Assembly (NCBI GenBank): GCA_019510435.1
Contig: JAEKKJ010000016.1
Span: 62,001-126,000 of the forward strand
Direction of reading: 5' to 3'
DNA from: Caulobacterales bacterium
Lineage (GTDB): Bacteria > Pseudomonadota > Alphaproteobacteria > Caulobacterales > Caulobacteraceae
DNA: 64,000 nucleotides
Under the pieces are notes generated by a model that saw only the letters and a program-made list of their open reading frames with translations, made no database searches and was not told the origin of the DNA. The translations under genes and the position numbers were made by a program. Numbering within the stretch: position 1 is the first letter of the stretch; each line of letters opens with the position of its first letter. Shown piece by piece: positions 52,916 to 61,472 of the stretch.

Positions 52916-53484
52916 GCGCCCGCCGCCTCCGCCAGGCCCAGCGGGAACCAGGCGCCGGACGCCATGACGCCCAGCTCCGGTCCATCGGGCGTCTCGCGCG
53001 TCTGCGCCATCTCCACCAGCTCGTAGAACACCGGCCGCGCGATCAGCGCCTCGAGACCCCGGCGCACGTGCACATAGGGCCGCGGCTGGCCATCCGCCCC
53101 GGTCTCGACGCGGATCGGATTGTCGGGGCCGGCGTCCACCGTGTCGCCGACGTTGGTTAGGAAGCGCAGCGCCTCGCCCTCGCGGTCCACGCGCACGGCG
53201 ATGAACGGGGCGTCCTCCACGGTGATCCGCAGCTTCTCCACCGGGGTCACCAGGCAGTAGCCGTCGGGGTCCTTGCGCAGGATGGTGGAGAACAGCCGCA
53301 CCAGCGCCTCGCGCCCGATCGGCGCGCCCTCGTGCAGCCAGCGCCCGTCGCGCTGGATGACGATGTCGATGTCCCCGCAGTGGTCCGGCCGCCACAGGTG
53401 CACCGGCGGCAGGCCTCGCCCGGGCGCCTGCTTCACCGCATCCGCCACGCCCGCAAGTTTCGCCGTCTGGGGAGTCTCCGCCAT
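52912..53484 (-). CDS. DUF1285 family protein
   Basis: 190 residues. Segments LPPVHLWRPDHCGDIDIVIQRDGRWLHEGAPIGREALVRLFSTILRKD are typical of DUF1285 (W.P...G.ID..I..DG.W.HEG.PI.R..LV.LF...L..D). Structural studies show a beta-barrel fold; role unknown. First gene of the operon with CoA pyrophosphatase, DUF6111, cca and GATase. Confidence 0.9.
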   Translation of the reverse strand: MAETPQTAKLAGVADAVKQAPGRGLPPVHLWRPDHCGDIDIVIQRDGRWLHEGAPIGREALVRLFSTILRKDPDGYCLVTPVEKLRITVEDAPFIAVRVDREGEALRFLTNVGDTVDAGPDNPIRVETGADGQPRPYVHVRRGLEALIARPVFYELVEMAQTRETPDGPELGVMASGAWFPLGLAEAAGA

Positions 53485-53528
53485 CGCCGGAAGTTAAGGG
53501 GCGGCCGGGGGCGGCTCAAGCACGCGTT

Positions 53529-54029
53529 CTACCGCGGCCCGACGGCGCCGCTCAGCGGCGAAGCCTCGAACCGCCGCGCCAGCACCCGCCTCGGGTCCAC
53601 CGGTCCGGGCAGGATCACATCGGGGACGACCTCGAAGCCCACGCGCCCGAAGAACGGCAGGTCGCCGACCAGCACCACCGCGGCCTCGCCCGCGGCCTTG
53701 GCGGCCGCGCAGGCGCGGTCCACCAGCTGGGCGCCGAGCCCGTGCTTGCGCTCGCTTTCCTCCACCGCCAGGGGGCCCAGGAAGACGATGGGGCGGCCCC
53801 CGACGCTGACGCGCCACATGCGCACCGAGCCCACGACACGGCCCGCATCGAGAGCGCAGAACGAGAGCTCCGGGGCGAAGTCGGCGAACTCGCGCACGCG
53901 CTCGGACACCTTGGCGAAGCGGCCCGGCCCGAAGGCGCGGTTCAGCAGCCCGTCGATCTCGACGGCGTGGGCCTGGGTTTCGTTGACGAAGGCGTACGCC
54001 GGCGCGGCGGCGCAGGGTTGGGCGGACAT
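53529..54029 (-). CDS. GNAT family N-acetyltransferase
   Basis: 166 residues. GNAT fold: VVGSVRMWRVSVGGRPIVFLGPLAVEESERKHGLGAQLVDRA has the acetyl-CoA-binding R..G.G..L (KHGLGAQL) motif, then AAVVLVGDLPFFGRVGFEVV. Resembles YhbS-type acetyltransferases. Target unknown. About 45 bases upstream of the DUF1285 gene on the same strand. Confidence 0.85.
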   Translation of the reverse strand: MSAQPCAAAPAYAFVNETQAHAVEIDGLLNRAFGPGRFAKVSERVREFADFAPELSFCALDAGRVVGSVRMWRVSVGGRPIVFLGPLAVEESERKHGLGAQLVDRACAAAKAAGEAAVVLVGDLPFFGRVGFEVVPDVILPGPVDPRRVLARRFEASPLSGAVGPR

Positions 54030-54227
54030 GTATGGGGCTCGACGATGCGGAAGGACGACGGGCGGACGGCGATAACGCCGACCGGCGGGTTCGGGTGGCG
54101 CTCAGGCCAGCGGACGTCGTCGCATGTCGAGGGCCCTCCGGGCCGTGGTCGGGAGCGCGCAGATAAGGCCACAGGGTGCAGCCGTCAATGGCGCAGCGCG
54201 AGCACGCACCCTTCCCGCGCAAATGCA

Positions 54228-54255
54228 GATGGCCCGCCGTCGCCGGCGGGCCATC
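54228..54255 (-). terminator. Terminator hairpin of the UrcA-type gene
   Basis: GATGGCCCGCCG and CGGCGGGCCATC pair perfectly around a TCGC loop. It lies 23 bases after the UrcA-like stop. The rest of 54030-54227 shows no further feature. Confidence 0.8.
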
Positions 54256-54278
54256 GCAACAGGCGTCGGGCGCCGGTG

Positions 54279-54776
54279 TTAGCGCGAGGCGACCTGGGCC
54301 GGACGCGCGTCCTGCGAGGCTTCCTGCAGCTGCGCATGGGCGTTGCGCACGGCGGCGTTCACGCAGGCGTGGAAATCGCCGGCGCCGACGGCGCGGCAGA
54401 CCGAATGGGCAGCGACCGCGATCTGGGCGTCGATCTGCTGGGGCGACAGGCCCGCGATCTTCACCCGCACCGTGGCGCGGTCGTCGCGGACGACCTCGAT
54501 CTTCGACAGCTGCGCGACGGCTGCATCGTGGCCACGGGCGCGCTTGATCGCGGCGTACTGGCTGTCGGCTTCGCGCACGGCGGCGGCGAAGCAGGGGCCG
54601 GTGGCGGCGGCGCAGACCGTGTTCGCCGCGGCCTTGATCTCGGTGGCCACCTGCGCGTCGGACTTGCCGGCCAGGGCGATGCGCACGACGGGCGCGCTCG
54701 AGACGGGCAGGCCGGCGGCGGCGAGGGCAGGCGTAGCGATCAGGGCCGCCAGGACGGCGACAGCAACAGTCTTCAT
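54279..54776 (-). CDS. UrcA family protein with duplicated core
   Basis: 165 residues from ATG 54776. Signal peptide MKTVAVAVLAALIATPALA. Two similar units follow: VRIALAGKSDAQVATEIKAA..VC..A...CF..A and VRVKIAGLSPQQIDAQIAVA..VC..A..FHACV..A, each with a Cys pair (two disulfides likely). The Cys-C pattern is that of UrcA-type periplasmic proteins in Caulobacterales and relatives. Function unknown. A hairpin precedes its ribosome binding site in the leader. Confidence 0.72.
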   Translation of the reverse strand: MKTVAVAVLAALIATPALAAAGLPVSSAPVVRIALAGKSDAQVATEIKAAANTVCAAATGPCFAAAVREADSQYAAIKRARGHDAAVAQLSKIEVVRDDRATVRVKIAGLSPQQIDAQIAVAAHSVCRAVGAGDFHACVNAAVRNAHAQLQEASQDARPAQVASR

Positions 54777-55114
54777 GGCTTGGATTCTCCAGCGGTCTCG
54801 AGGAGGCTTCCTCTCGATTTGTTCGCCGGCGGACAAATGCCGATCGCTGGATAATCCGAGCTTACCGTTTGTCACTAACCAAATGTAAATCGCGCAGATC
54901 TGTCAATTTTGGACAACATGTCGCACGCCGAGTTCCATAATATACTCTGATCGACATCGGAACCTGCGGGTTATTACACCGATACAGTTCGAATGCATTC
55001 CAGGTTGTTCCCGGTGTCTCGCTATCGTCCCGAATGACTCGCGGCGCGCGCGCAGACCTCCGCTCCGTGGCCGCGCCATTGCAGGCGGCCCCGACGCCCG
55101 CCAAGCTGGAGCGG
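54777..55114. other. AT-richer intergenic region with divergent promoter candidates
   Basis: The 338 bases between the UrcA and MFS starts hold no gene that can be supported. The core 54877-54990 is distinctly poorer in GC than its surroundings and includes a TATACT at 54941-54946 (plus strand) and a TTGACA on the minus strand (complement of 54900-54905), possible promoter parts for both flanking genes; a -35 with correct spacing is not certain. An upstream in-frame ATG at 55034 gives the MFS protein 27 extra residues. Confidence 0.5.
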
Positions 55115-56377
55115 ATGTCCTCCCCCGCGCCTGTCGACGACGAACCCGTGCCGTCCGCCCGCGCGCTCCTGAAAGAGCGCGACTACCTGTTCTTCTGGGG
55201 CACCCGCTGGACCGGCAGCTTCGGCAGCCAGATCCAGAGCGTGGCGATGGGCTGGCAGATGTACGGTTTGGCGCGCCAGACCCGCTCGGTGGAGGAGAGC
55301 GCCTTCCTGGTCGGCATGATCGGGCTGGCCGCCTTCGTACCGGTGTTCTTGCTCACCCTGCCCGCGGGCGAGGCCGCGGACCGCTATGACCGCAAGAAGC
55401 TGCTGCTGACCTGCCTCAGCGGCGAGATCGTCAGCGTGCTGGCACTGGCGGTGGCGACGGTGAACGGCTGGGCCACGCCCGCGCTGCTGCTGGGGATCGC
55501 CTTCCTGTTCGGCGCCAGCCGCGCCTTCTTCGCACCGGCCAACACGGCCCTCGGGCCCATGCTGGTGCCGCGGGTGCTGCTGCCGCGGGCGATCGCCTGG
55601 AACTCCCTGGCCTGGCAAACCGCGTCGATCGCCGGCCCAGCCGCAGCCGGCCTTCTCGTCGCCCGCTCCCCCCAGACCGCCTATTTCACCACCTTCGGCC
55701 TCTACGCCTTCTCGGCCCTCCTGGTGTTCTCCATCCGCGGCAACGCCAAGCCGGAGGTGAAGCCCGGCTCGCGCTGGCAGCTGATGAAGGAGGGCCTGGC
55801 CTACGTCTGGCGCCAGAAGATCGTGTTCGGCGCGATTTCGCTGGACCTGTTCGCCGTGCTGCTGGGCGGCGCGACCGCCCTGCTGCCGGTGTTCGCCCGC
55901 GACATCCTGCACGTGGGCGCCCAGGGCTTCGGCATCCTGCGCGCCGGGCCGGCCATGGGCGCGACGGCGGTGGCGCTGTGGCTCGCGGCCCATCCGATCC
56001 GCCGCCACGCCGGGATCATCATGTTCCTGGGGGTGGCGATCTTCGGGGCGGCGACCGTGGCCTTCGGGCTCTCGCACTCGCTGTGGGTATCGGTGGGCGC
56101 CCTAGCGGTGCTGGGCGGGGCCGACATGCTGAGCGTCTTCGTGCGCCAGACCCTGGTGCAGCTGGTCACCCCGGACCACATGCGTGGCCGGGTGGCGGCA
56201 GTATCCTCGGTGTTCATCGGCGCGTCCAACGAGCTGGGCGAGTTCGAAAGCGGCGTGGTGGCGCGCTGGCTCGGTCCCATCGGCGCAGCGGTGTTCGGTG
56301 GCGTCGGCGCCCTGGTGGTCACCGCCCTCTGGTCGCGCCTGTTCCCCGACTTGCGCCGGGCCGACCGGCTCGCCTAA
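55115..56377 (+). CDS. MFS transporter (EntS-type exporter)
   Basis: 420 residues from ATG 55115 (ATG 55034 is an alternative). About 12 membrane segments. The MFS_3-type motifs WTGSFGSQIQSVAMGWQMYGL near the N-terminus and AGEAADRYDRKKLLLTC between helices 2 and 3 are typical. In the second half, TLVQLVTPDHMRGRVAAVSSVFIGASNELGEFESG is the hallmark of the enterobactin-exporter-like branch. Substrate unknown; no siderophore genes in the window. Confidence 0.88.
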   Translation: MSSPAPVDDEPVPSARALLKERDYLFFWGTRWTGSFGSQIQSVAMGWQMYGLARQTRSVEESAFLVGMIGLAAFVPVFLLTLPAGEAADRYDRKKLLLTCLSGEIVSVLALAVATVNGWATPALLLGIAFLFGASRAFFAPANTALGPMLVPRVLLPRAIAWNSLAWQTASIAGPAAAGLLVARSPQTAYFTTFGLYAFSALLVFSIRGNAKPEVKPGSRWQLMKEGLAYVWRQKIVFGAISLDLFAVLLGGATALLPVFARDILHVGAQGFGILRAGPAMGATAVALWLAAHPIRRHAGIIMFLGVAIFGAATVAFGLSHSLWVSVGALAVLGGADMLSVFVRQTLVQLVTPDHMRGRVAAVSSVFIGASNELGEFESGVVARWLGPIGAAVFGGVGALVVTALWSRLFPDLRRADRLA

Positions 56378-56382
56378 GGGTT

Positions 56383-56402
56383 CTCCCATTCATTAAGGGA
56401 GG
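56383..56402 (+). repeat. Small palindrome carrying the ribosome binding site of the SDR gene
   Basis: CTCCC (56383-56387) and GGGAG (56397-56401) pair around ATTCATTAA. The right arm plus the next G is the GGGAGG Shine-Dalgarno for the ATG at 56411. The core CTCCCATTCAT...GGGAG matches the element before the sensor kinase (29207-29234) except for an insert of two bases. Confidence 0.6.
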
Positions 56403-56410
56403 TTTCAGTC

Positions 56411-57337
56411 ATGGGCGCATTGGACGGCAAGGTTGTTCTGGTCACCGGCGGCGGCAACGGCATCGGCCGCGACTGCGCCCTGATCGCCGCGCAGGAAGGC
56501 GCGAAGGTCGTCGTCAACGACCTCGGCGCGGGGCTCAAGGGCGATGACGCCGGCTCGGCGGGCCCTGCGGAAGAGGTCGCGGCCCTGATCCGCGCCAACG
56601 GCGGCGAGGCGGTCTCCAACTCCGACAGCGTGACCAACCTGGACGCCGTCTACGGCATGGTGGACCAGGCCAAGAAGGCGTTCGGCGGGCTCCATGCGGT
56701 GATCAACCCCGCGGGCATCCTGCGCGACGTGATGTTCCACAAGATGACCGAGGCCGACTGGGACGCGGTGATCGCCGTCCACATGCGCGGCTCGTTCAAC
56801 GTGGCGCGCGCCACCATCGAGCTGTTCCGCGAGCAGAACGACGGCGCCTACATGTTCTTCACCTCGACCTCGGGCCTGTTCGGCAACATCGGCCAGGCCA
56901 ATTACGGTGCGGCCAAGATGGGCATCGCCGGCCTGTCGCGGATCATCGCCATGGAAGGCGCGCGCAACAACGTGCGCTCCAACTGCCTGGCGCCGGTGGC
57001 GTGGACGCGCATGACCCAGTCGGTGCCGATCAAGGACGAGGCCGCCGCCGAGCGTCGCAAGGTGATGGCCGAGAAGATCCGCGCCGACCAGCCGGCCCGC
57101 TTCTCGGTGGCCATGGTCGCGCCGGCCGCCGCCCACGTCTCGGGCCAGATCTTCGGCTCCTCGGGCGAGAACATCATCCTCTACTCCCAGCCGCGGCCGG
57201 TGGAGACCGTGACCAAGGAAGAGGGCTGGACGGTGAAGTCGATCCTGGAAGAAGCGGTGCCGAAGATGGCGCCCAAGTTCTTCGACCTGAACCGCGCGCC
57301 GCTGGCCGGCGGCCAGCCGCAGAAGCAGCCCGCCTAG
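56411..57337 (+). CDS. SDR oxidoreductase, (3R)-hydroxyacyl-CoA dehydrogenase-like
   Basis: 308 residues. Nucleotide-binding TGGGNGIGRDCALIAAQEG, catalytic Ser (STSGLFGNIGQANYG) and Tyr/Lys (YGAAK). The insert DLGAGLKGDDAGSAGPAEEVAALIRANGG after the first strand is like MFE-2-type (3R)-hydroxyacyl-CoA dehydrogenases. The C-terminal 60 residues beyond the usual SDR core include a Lys/Pro-rich tail. Probable fatty acid or steroid oxidation role, unproven. Confidence 0.87.
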   Translation: MGALDGKVVLVTGGGNGIGRDCALIAAQEGAKVVVNDLGAGLKGDDAGSAGPAEEVAALIRANGGEAVSNSDSVTNLDAVYGMVDQAKKAFGGLHAVINPAGILRDVMFHKMTEADWDAVIAVHMRGSFNVARATIELFREQNDGAYMFFTSTSGLFGNIGQANYGAAKMGIAGLSRIIAMEGARNNVRSNCLAPVAWTRMTQSVPIKDEAAAERRKVMAEKIRADQPARFSVAMVAPAAAHVSGQIFGSSGENIILYSQPRPVETVTKEEGWTVKSILEEAVPKMAPKFFDLNRAPLAGGQPQKQPA

Positions 57338-57372
57338 GGGCTTTCGAGACCAGCGACGCCCCTCTCCCTGCC

Positions 57373-57403
57373 CTCTCCCCTCCCACTCCGTGTGGGGGGA
57401 GAG
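57373..57403. repeat. Hairpin repeat CTCTCCCC...GGGGAGAG
   Basis: CTCTCCCC (57373-57380) and GGGGAGAG (57396-57403) with CCCAC/GTGGG pairing inside. Probable terminator after the SDR gene and similar to the other C/G-rich hairpins in this window. Confidence 0.55.
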
Positions 57404-57436
57404 GACGATGGCGCCGCCATTGCCACGCTTGGCCCG

Positions 57437-57772
57437 ATGAGCATCGGGCTGACCCAACTTGGCGCATCTGTCCGTGGCCTGGCCTTCGCCATGGCCCAGC
57501 AAGGTCGCGTGGACGGAGGCCAGGTGCTGGGCGCCGCGGCGGCCGACGCGCTGCCGGCCTGGGCGCTGAAGCCCGTGCGGGCGGGCGCCGCGGACGCAGC
57601 CCTGCTCCGCGACCAGGTGCTGGCCGAACGCGGCGTCGATCGCATCGCGCTGATGAAGCTGACGCCCGAGGCCCGCTACCTGGCCGAGGTGTCCATCGAC
57701 GCCGAGATTGCCATGCGCAGCCGCCAGGCCCCGGCGCGCGCCATGGGCAACCGGATCGACCTGCGCGTCTGA
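57437..57772 (+). CDS. Hypothetical protein
   Basis: 111 residues from ATG 57437. Not recognised. The last third, LKLTPEARYLAEVSIDAEIAMRSRQA (read as separate helices), is helical and has no signal peptide or membrane segment. Base composition is like neighbours. Convergent with the GNAT gene with a six-base gap. Could be cytosolic; weakly supported. Confidence 0.45.
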   Translation: MSIGLTQLGASVRGLAFAMAQQGRVDGGQVLGAAAADALPAWALKPVRAGAADAALLRDQVLAERGVDRIALMKLTPEARYLAEVSIDAEIAMRSRQAPARAMGNRIDLRV

Positions 57773-57778
57773 GACCGC

Positions 57779-58393
57779 CTACAGCCGGTGCCGCTGGCGC
57801 CACTCGTCCCGCGTCATCTCCCAGTAGACGGACCTGCGGGTCGTCCCGTCGGGCCGCACGGCCTCGCGCTCGCCCATGCGGCGGAAGCCGGCCGCGTCGA
57901 TGCCCTTCTGCGAGCGGACATTGTCCAAGGCTGCGGTGAGGCACATCAGCCGCACGCCCAGGGTCTCGAAGATCCAGCCGAAGGTGTGGGCCATGCCGCT
58001 GCGGCCCTGGCCGTGGTTCTGCAGGTCGGCGCGCAGGGCGCCTGCCAGCTCCGCCGAGGCGCGCTCGGGCCAGACGCGGATGTGGGAATAGCCGGCGACC
58101 TTGCCGTGCTGGTCCAGGGTCACCACGAGCAGGCCCTCCCCGGCCAGCCGCTGCGCCTGGCCCTCGGCCACCCACCGGGTGATGCTGTCGGAGTTGATCG
58201 GCCGCGGCAGGTCGTAGATCGGCCCGGAGACGGCGGGGTCGGCGAGCAGCTCCACCAGCCCCGGCACGTGCTTCATCTCCACATGCTCGCGGCCTGGGCC
58301 CAGGGTGGCGAGGTCGGCGCCGCGCACCGCCTCGCGGATCGCCTCGGCCTCGTCGTCCGAGGCCTGCAGGACGGTCTTGGGCGGGGCGCTCAT
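57779..58393 (-). CDS. GNAT family N-acetyltransferase
   Basis: 204 residues from ATG 58393. Central EGLLVVTLDQHGKVAGYSHIRVWP and HTFGWIFETLGVRLMCLTAALDNVRSQKGIDAAGFRRMGERE are acyltransferase-like in RimJ-style. The Cys-rich mid-motif is normal. Overlaps the next gene's stop (ATGA). Confidence 0.75.
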   Translation of the reverse strand: MSAPPKTVLQASDDEAEAIREAVRGADLATLGPGREHVEMKHVPGLVELLADPAVSGPIYDLPRPINSDSITRWVAEGQAQRLAGEGLLVVTLDQHGKVAGYSHIRVWPERASAELAGALRADLQNHGQGRSGMAHTFGWIFETLGVRLMCLTAALDNVRSQKGIDAAGFRRMGEREAVRPDGTTRRSVYWEMTRDEWRQRHRL

Positions 58394-58869
58394 GCGGCCG
58401 CCAGGCGCTGCAGCGCCTCCCCGTCCAGGCGGCGCACGGTCCAATCGGTCATCGCCGCCGCGCCGAGGCTGTCATAGAAGGCGATAGACGGGGCGTTCCA
58501 GTCCAGGACCGACCACTCCAGCCGCCCCAGGTCGGCGTCCACGCAGCGCTGCGCCAGGCGCCGTAGCAGCGCCTTGCCGGCCCCCACACCCCGCGCCTCG
58601 GTCCGCACGAAAAGGTCCTCCAGATAGATCCCCGCCCGGCCGCGGAAGGTGGAGTAGTTGTAGAACCACAGGGCGAAGCCCACCGGCTGGCCGTGATGCT
58701 CGGCGATCTCGCAGAAACAGCGCGGGTTCTCGCCGAAGAGGTCGCGGCGGATGTCGGCCTCGCGGGCCTCCACCTCGTGCAGCAGCCGCTCGTACTCGGC
58801 GAGCTCGCGGATGAACTCCAGGATCAGCGGGGCATCGGCGGCGGTGGCCACCCGGACGGACACGCTCAT
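58390..58869 (-). CDS. GNAT family N-acetyltransferase (diamine acetyltransferase-like)
   Basis: 159 residues from ATG 58869 (MSVSVRVATAADAPLILEFI). The segment GFALWFYNYSTFRGRAGIYLEDLFVRTEARGVGAGKALL is the hallmark of SAT/thialysine-type GNATs. Acetylates polyamines or small amines in named relatives; here unproven. It is 5 bases after the enoyl-CoA hydratase gene stop. Confidence 0.88.
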   Translation of the reverse strand: MSVSVRVATAADAPLILEFIRELAEYERLLHEVEAREADIRRDLFGENPRCFCEIAEHHGQPVGFALWFYNYSTFRGRAGIYLEDLFVRTEARGVGAGKALLRRLAQRCVDADLGRLEWSVLDWNAPSIAFYDSLGAAAMTDWTVRRLDGEALQRLAAA

Positions 58870-58874
58870 CGGGC

Positions 58875-59651
58875 TCAGGCGACCTTGGAGAAGTCGGGCG
58901 CGCGCTTCTCGGCGAAGGCGGCGAAGGCCTCCTTGGCCTCGGCGGTCTTCAGCTGGGCGGCGAAGTGGCCGCCCTCCTCCTGCATGCGCTCCAGCAGCCG
59001 GGCGGAATCGCGCATCAGGGCCTTGGTGATGGCCACGGCGCTGGGCGGCTTGGCCGCGATCGCCTCGGCCGCCGCCCGCGCGCGGGCGCGCAGCTCGCCG
59101 GCCGGGACGACGGCGTTGGCCAGGCCCCAGGCCTCGGCTTTCCGGGCGTCCACCGCCTCGCCCAGCACGAACATCGAGAACGCCCGCGCATGGCCGATCC
59201 GCGCCGGCAAGAGGATCGAGGATGCGGCTTCCGGAACCAGGGCCAGGTTGACGAAGGGCGTCGTCAGCAGGGCGTCCTCCGCCAGGAACACCAGGTCGCA
59301 GTGCAGCAGCATCGTCACGCCCACGCCCACGGCGCGGCCGTTCACAGCCGCCACGACCGGCGTCTTCGCCCGGCCCAGCGCCTGGATCAGGGCGCTGCCG
59401 CCCCGCCGGTCGCCCTTCGGCGCCTCGCCGGAATTGGCCGCCGCGAAGCTGCCCAGGTCGTTGCCCGCTGTGAACATGTCGCCGTTGGCCTGGATAAGCA
59501 CGCAGCGCACGTCCGGATCGTCGCCGGCCCCGTCGATGGCGTCGCCCAGGGCGCCGTACATGTCGCCGGTCAGGGCGTTCTTCTTCTCGGGCCGGTTCAG
59601 GGTCAGCGTCAGGACGCCGCCCGCCTTTTCGATGAGCACGTGTTCGGTCAT
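58875..59651 (-). CDS. Enoyl-CoA hydratase/isomerase family protein
   Basis: 258 residues. The crotonase fold: TLTLNRPEKKNALTGDMY, the oxyanion-hole block AAVNGRAVGVGVTMLLHCDLVF and LALVPEAASSILLPARIG, with a Glu at the catalytic position. Acts on enoyl-CoA in beta-oxidation-like pathways. Same operon as two GNAT genes. Confidence 0.9.
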   Translation of the reverse strand: MTEHVLIEKAGGVLTLTLNRPEKKNALTGDMYGALGDAIDGAGDDPDVRCVLIQANGDMFTAGNDLGSFAAANSGEAPKGDRRGGSALIQALGRAKTPVVAAVNGRAVGVGVTMLLHCDLVFLAEDALLTTPFVNLALVPEAASSILLPARIGHARAFSMFVLGEAVDARKAEAWGLANAVVPAGELRARARAAAEAIAAKPPSAVAITKALMRDSARLLERMQEEGGHFAAQLKTAEAKEAFAAFAEKRAPDFSKVA

Positions 59652-59706
59652 GCGCGGTCAGCCCCTCCCGAGGCGTCAAGGTGTCCTGGCCCTTACTCCG
59701 TAAACC

Positions 59707-60789
59707 CTAGGCGAGCGCGCGGTACCAGTCGACGCCCGAGGCGTCGCGTTCGCGCACGGCCTCGCCGCGGGCGATCAGGCAGTTGAGGTGGGCCAGGCTC
59801 TCGCCGGTGGCCAGCCCCAGCAGGTTCTCGTCGATCTGGCGGCGGAACAGCACGCCGAACACGTCCACCACCCGCTTCGGCTCGGCGACCAGCTGCTTCA
59901 GCCGCACCAGGGCCTTCTCGTGGCCGCTGACCAGGTGGTCGAGGCGCGCGTGCAGGCCGTGGAAGGGGTCGTTGTGCGCCGGCAGCACCAGGACGTCGTC
60001 CGGCACCTTGCCCTTGATCCGCTTCAGCGACGTCAGCCAGTCGGTCAGGGGATCGCCGTCCGGCTCGGTCGGGAAGACCGAGACGTTCGAGGAGATCTTC
60101 GGCAGCACCTGATCGCCCGAGATCATCAGCTTCAGGTCCGGGCACCACAGGCTGCCGTGCTCTGGGCTGTGGCCGGACCCCACCACGACCCGCCAGGCGT
60201 GATCGCCGATGCGGATCTCGTCGTCGTCGTTCATGCGATGGAAGCTGTCGGGAAGCGCGTAGAGGCCGCGGCCGAAACCGCCGAACTTGGCGCGGTAGCT
60301 CTCCAGCGCCTCCTCGTCCCAGCCGGCGGCTTTGAAGAAGGCCACCGCGTCCGCCGGCGCCTCGCGTCCCGTGTCGGCGGCGAGCGAGCGGCAGGTGACG
60401 AACTCCAGCCGGGTGATCCACAGCCGGGCGTCGAACTTGCGGGTCAGGTAGCCGGCCATGCCGATGTGGTCGGGGTGCATGTGGGTGACGAACACCCGAG
60501 TAACCGGCCGGCCCTCCAGCGGGCCCTTCAGGGCCGCGCGCCAGGCGTTGCGGCTGTCGATGCCGCCGAGCCCGGTGTCCACGATGGCCCAGCCCGGCTG
60601 GCCGTCCGACGTCTGCTCGGCGATGGCCCAGACGTTGATCCAGGCCAGGGCCCCGCCCAGCGGCATGCGCAGCCACTTCACGCCGGGGCCGACGTCGATG
60701 GCCTCGCCGATCTTCGGCCCCTGTTCGAAGGGGTAGGTGAGCTTGGGGCGGTGGGTCTCCCATCCCGCCTGTTCGATCCCGTCGCGCAC
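59707..60789 (-). CDS. MBL-fold metallo-hydrolase
   Basis: 360 residues from GTG 60789, chosen because GGGGGAG lies 6 bases upstream. The zinc motif THMHPDHIG (His103, His105, Asp107, His108) is present, then GSGHSPEHGSLWCPDLKLMISGDQVL for the third His/Asp. The C-terminal half has an additional helical domain with VLPAHNDPFHGLHARLDHLVSGHE. Related to thiolesterase or glyoxalase II-type hydrolases. Substrate unknown. Confidence 0.87.
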   Translation of the reverse strand: MRDGIEQAGWETHRPKLTYPFEQGPKIGEAIDVGPGVKWLRMPLGGALAWINVWAIAEQTSDGQPGWAIVDTGLGGIDSRNAWRAALKGPLEGRPVTRVFVTHMHPDHIGMAGYLTRKFDARLWITRLEFVTCRSLAADTGREAPADAVAFFKAAGWDEEALESYRAKFGGFGRGLYALPDSFHRMNDDDEIRIGDHAWRVVVGSGHSPEHGSLWCPDLKLMISGDQVLPKISSNVSVFPTEPDGDPLTDWLTSLKRIKGKVPDDVLVLPAHNDPFHGLHARLDHLVSGHEKALVRLKQLVAEPKRVVDVFGVLFRRQIDENLLGLATGESLAHLNCLIARGEAVRERDASGVDWYRALA

Positions 60790-60908
60790 GGCCGCTCCCC
60801 CGATGAAAGCCCAGTTTCTGAATGGGCGAGTATCTTCTGCAAAGGCCAGTATCCGGCGGCGCCGCTGCGGAGGGCAATCCCGGATCGAGGCCGAGGGCCG
60901 CAGTCCCC

Positions 60909-61355
60909 TCAGGCCCTCACCGGGGCGAACCGGTCCACCCAGCCGCGCAGCAGGCTCGCGTCGGCAAGGCCCGCCTGCTGCGCCGCCACCTTGCCGCCCA
61001 CGAAGGCGAACAGGGCCGGGATGCCCTGGACCCGGAAGCGGGCCGACAGCTGCGGGTTGGCGTCCACGTCCACCTTCACGAACCGGGCCCGCGGCTCGAG
61101 TTCGGCGGCGGCGCGGGCGAAGACCGGCGCCATGGCGCGGCAGGGCCCGCACCAGGCGGCCCAGAAATCCACGATCAGCGGCAGGTCGCTGCGCGCCAGA
61201 TGCTTGTCGAACCGTGCGGCGTCCAGCGCCACCGGCTCGCCGGTGAACAGCGGCCGCCCGCACCGGCCGCACTTGGGCGCCTCGGCGAGGCGCTGGCCCG
61301 GCAGCCGGTTGGCGGCGTCGCAGTGGGGGCAGACCACATGCAGGGGCTCGGCCAT
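60909..61355 (-). CDS. trxC: Thioredoxin 2
   Basis: 148 residues. An N-terminal zinc ribbon, CPHC (9-12) and CGRC (29-32), followed by a thioredoxin domain with active site WCGPC (68-72). This layout is TrxC. It reduces disulfides and is often induced by oxidative stress. ATG 61355. Convergent/divergent: divergent from the serine hydrolase gene. Confidence 0.95.
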   Translation of the reverse strand: MAEPLHVVCPHCDAANRLPGQRLAEAPKCGRCGRPLFTGEPVALDAARFDKHLARSDLPLIVDFWAAWCGPCRAMAPVFARAAAELEPRARFVKVDVDANPQLSARFRVQGIPALFAFVGGKVAAQQAGLADASLLRGWVDRFAPVRA

Positions 61356-61472
61356 GAAATCTCCTCCTCCCCGCCCAAAACGCGCTCTGCGGCGCGGAGT
61401 TGGCTGCGCGGCGTCGCCTTGGCTAGGTTTTCCGGGCTCGCCATGTGATTAGGGGCCTGCGAGGAGAAGTCC

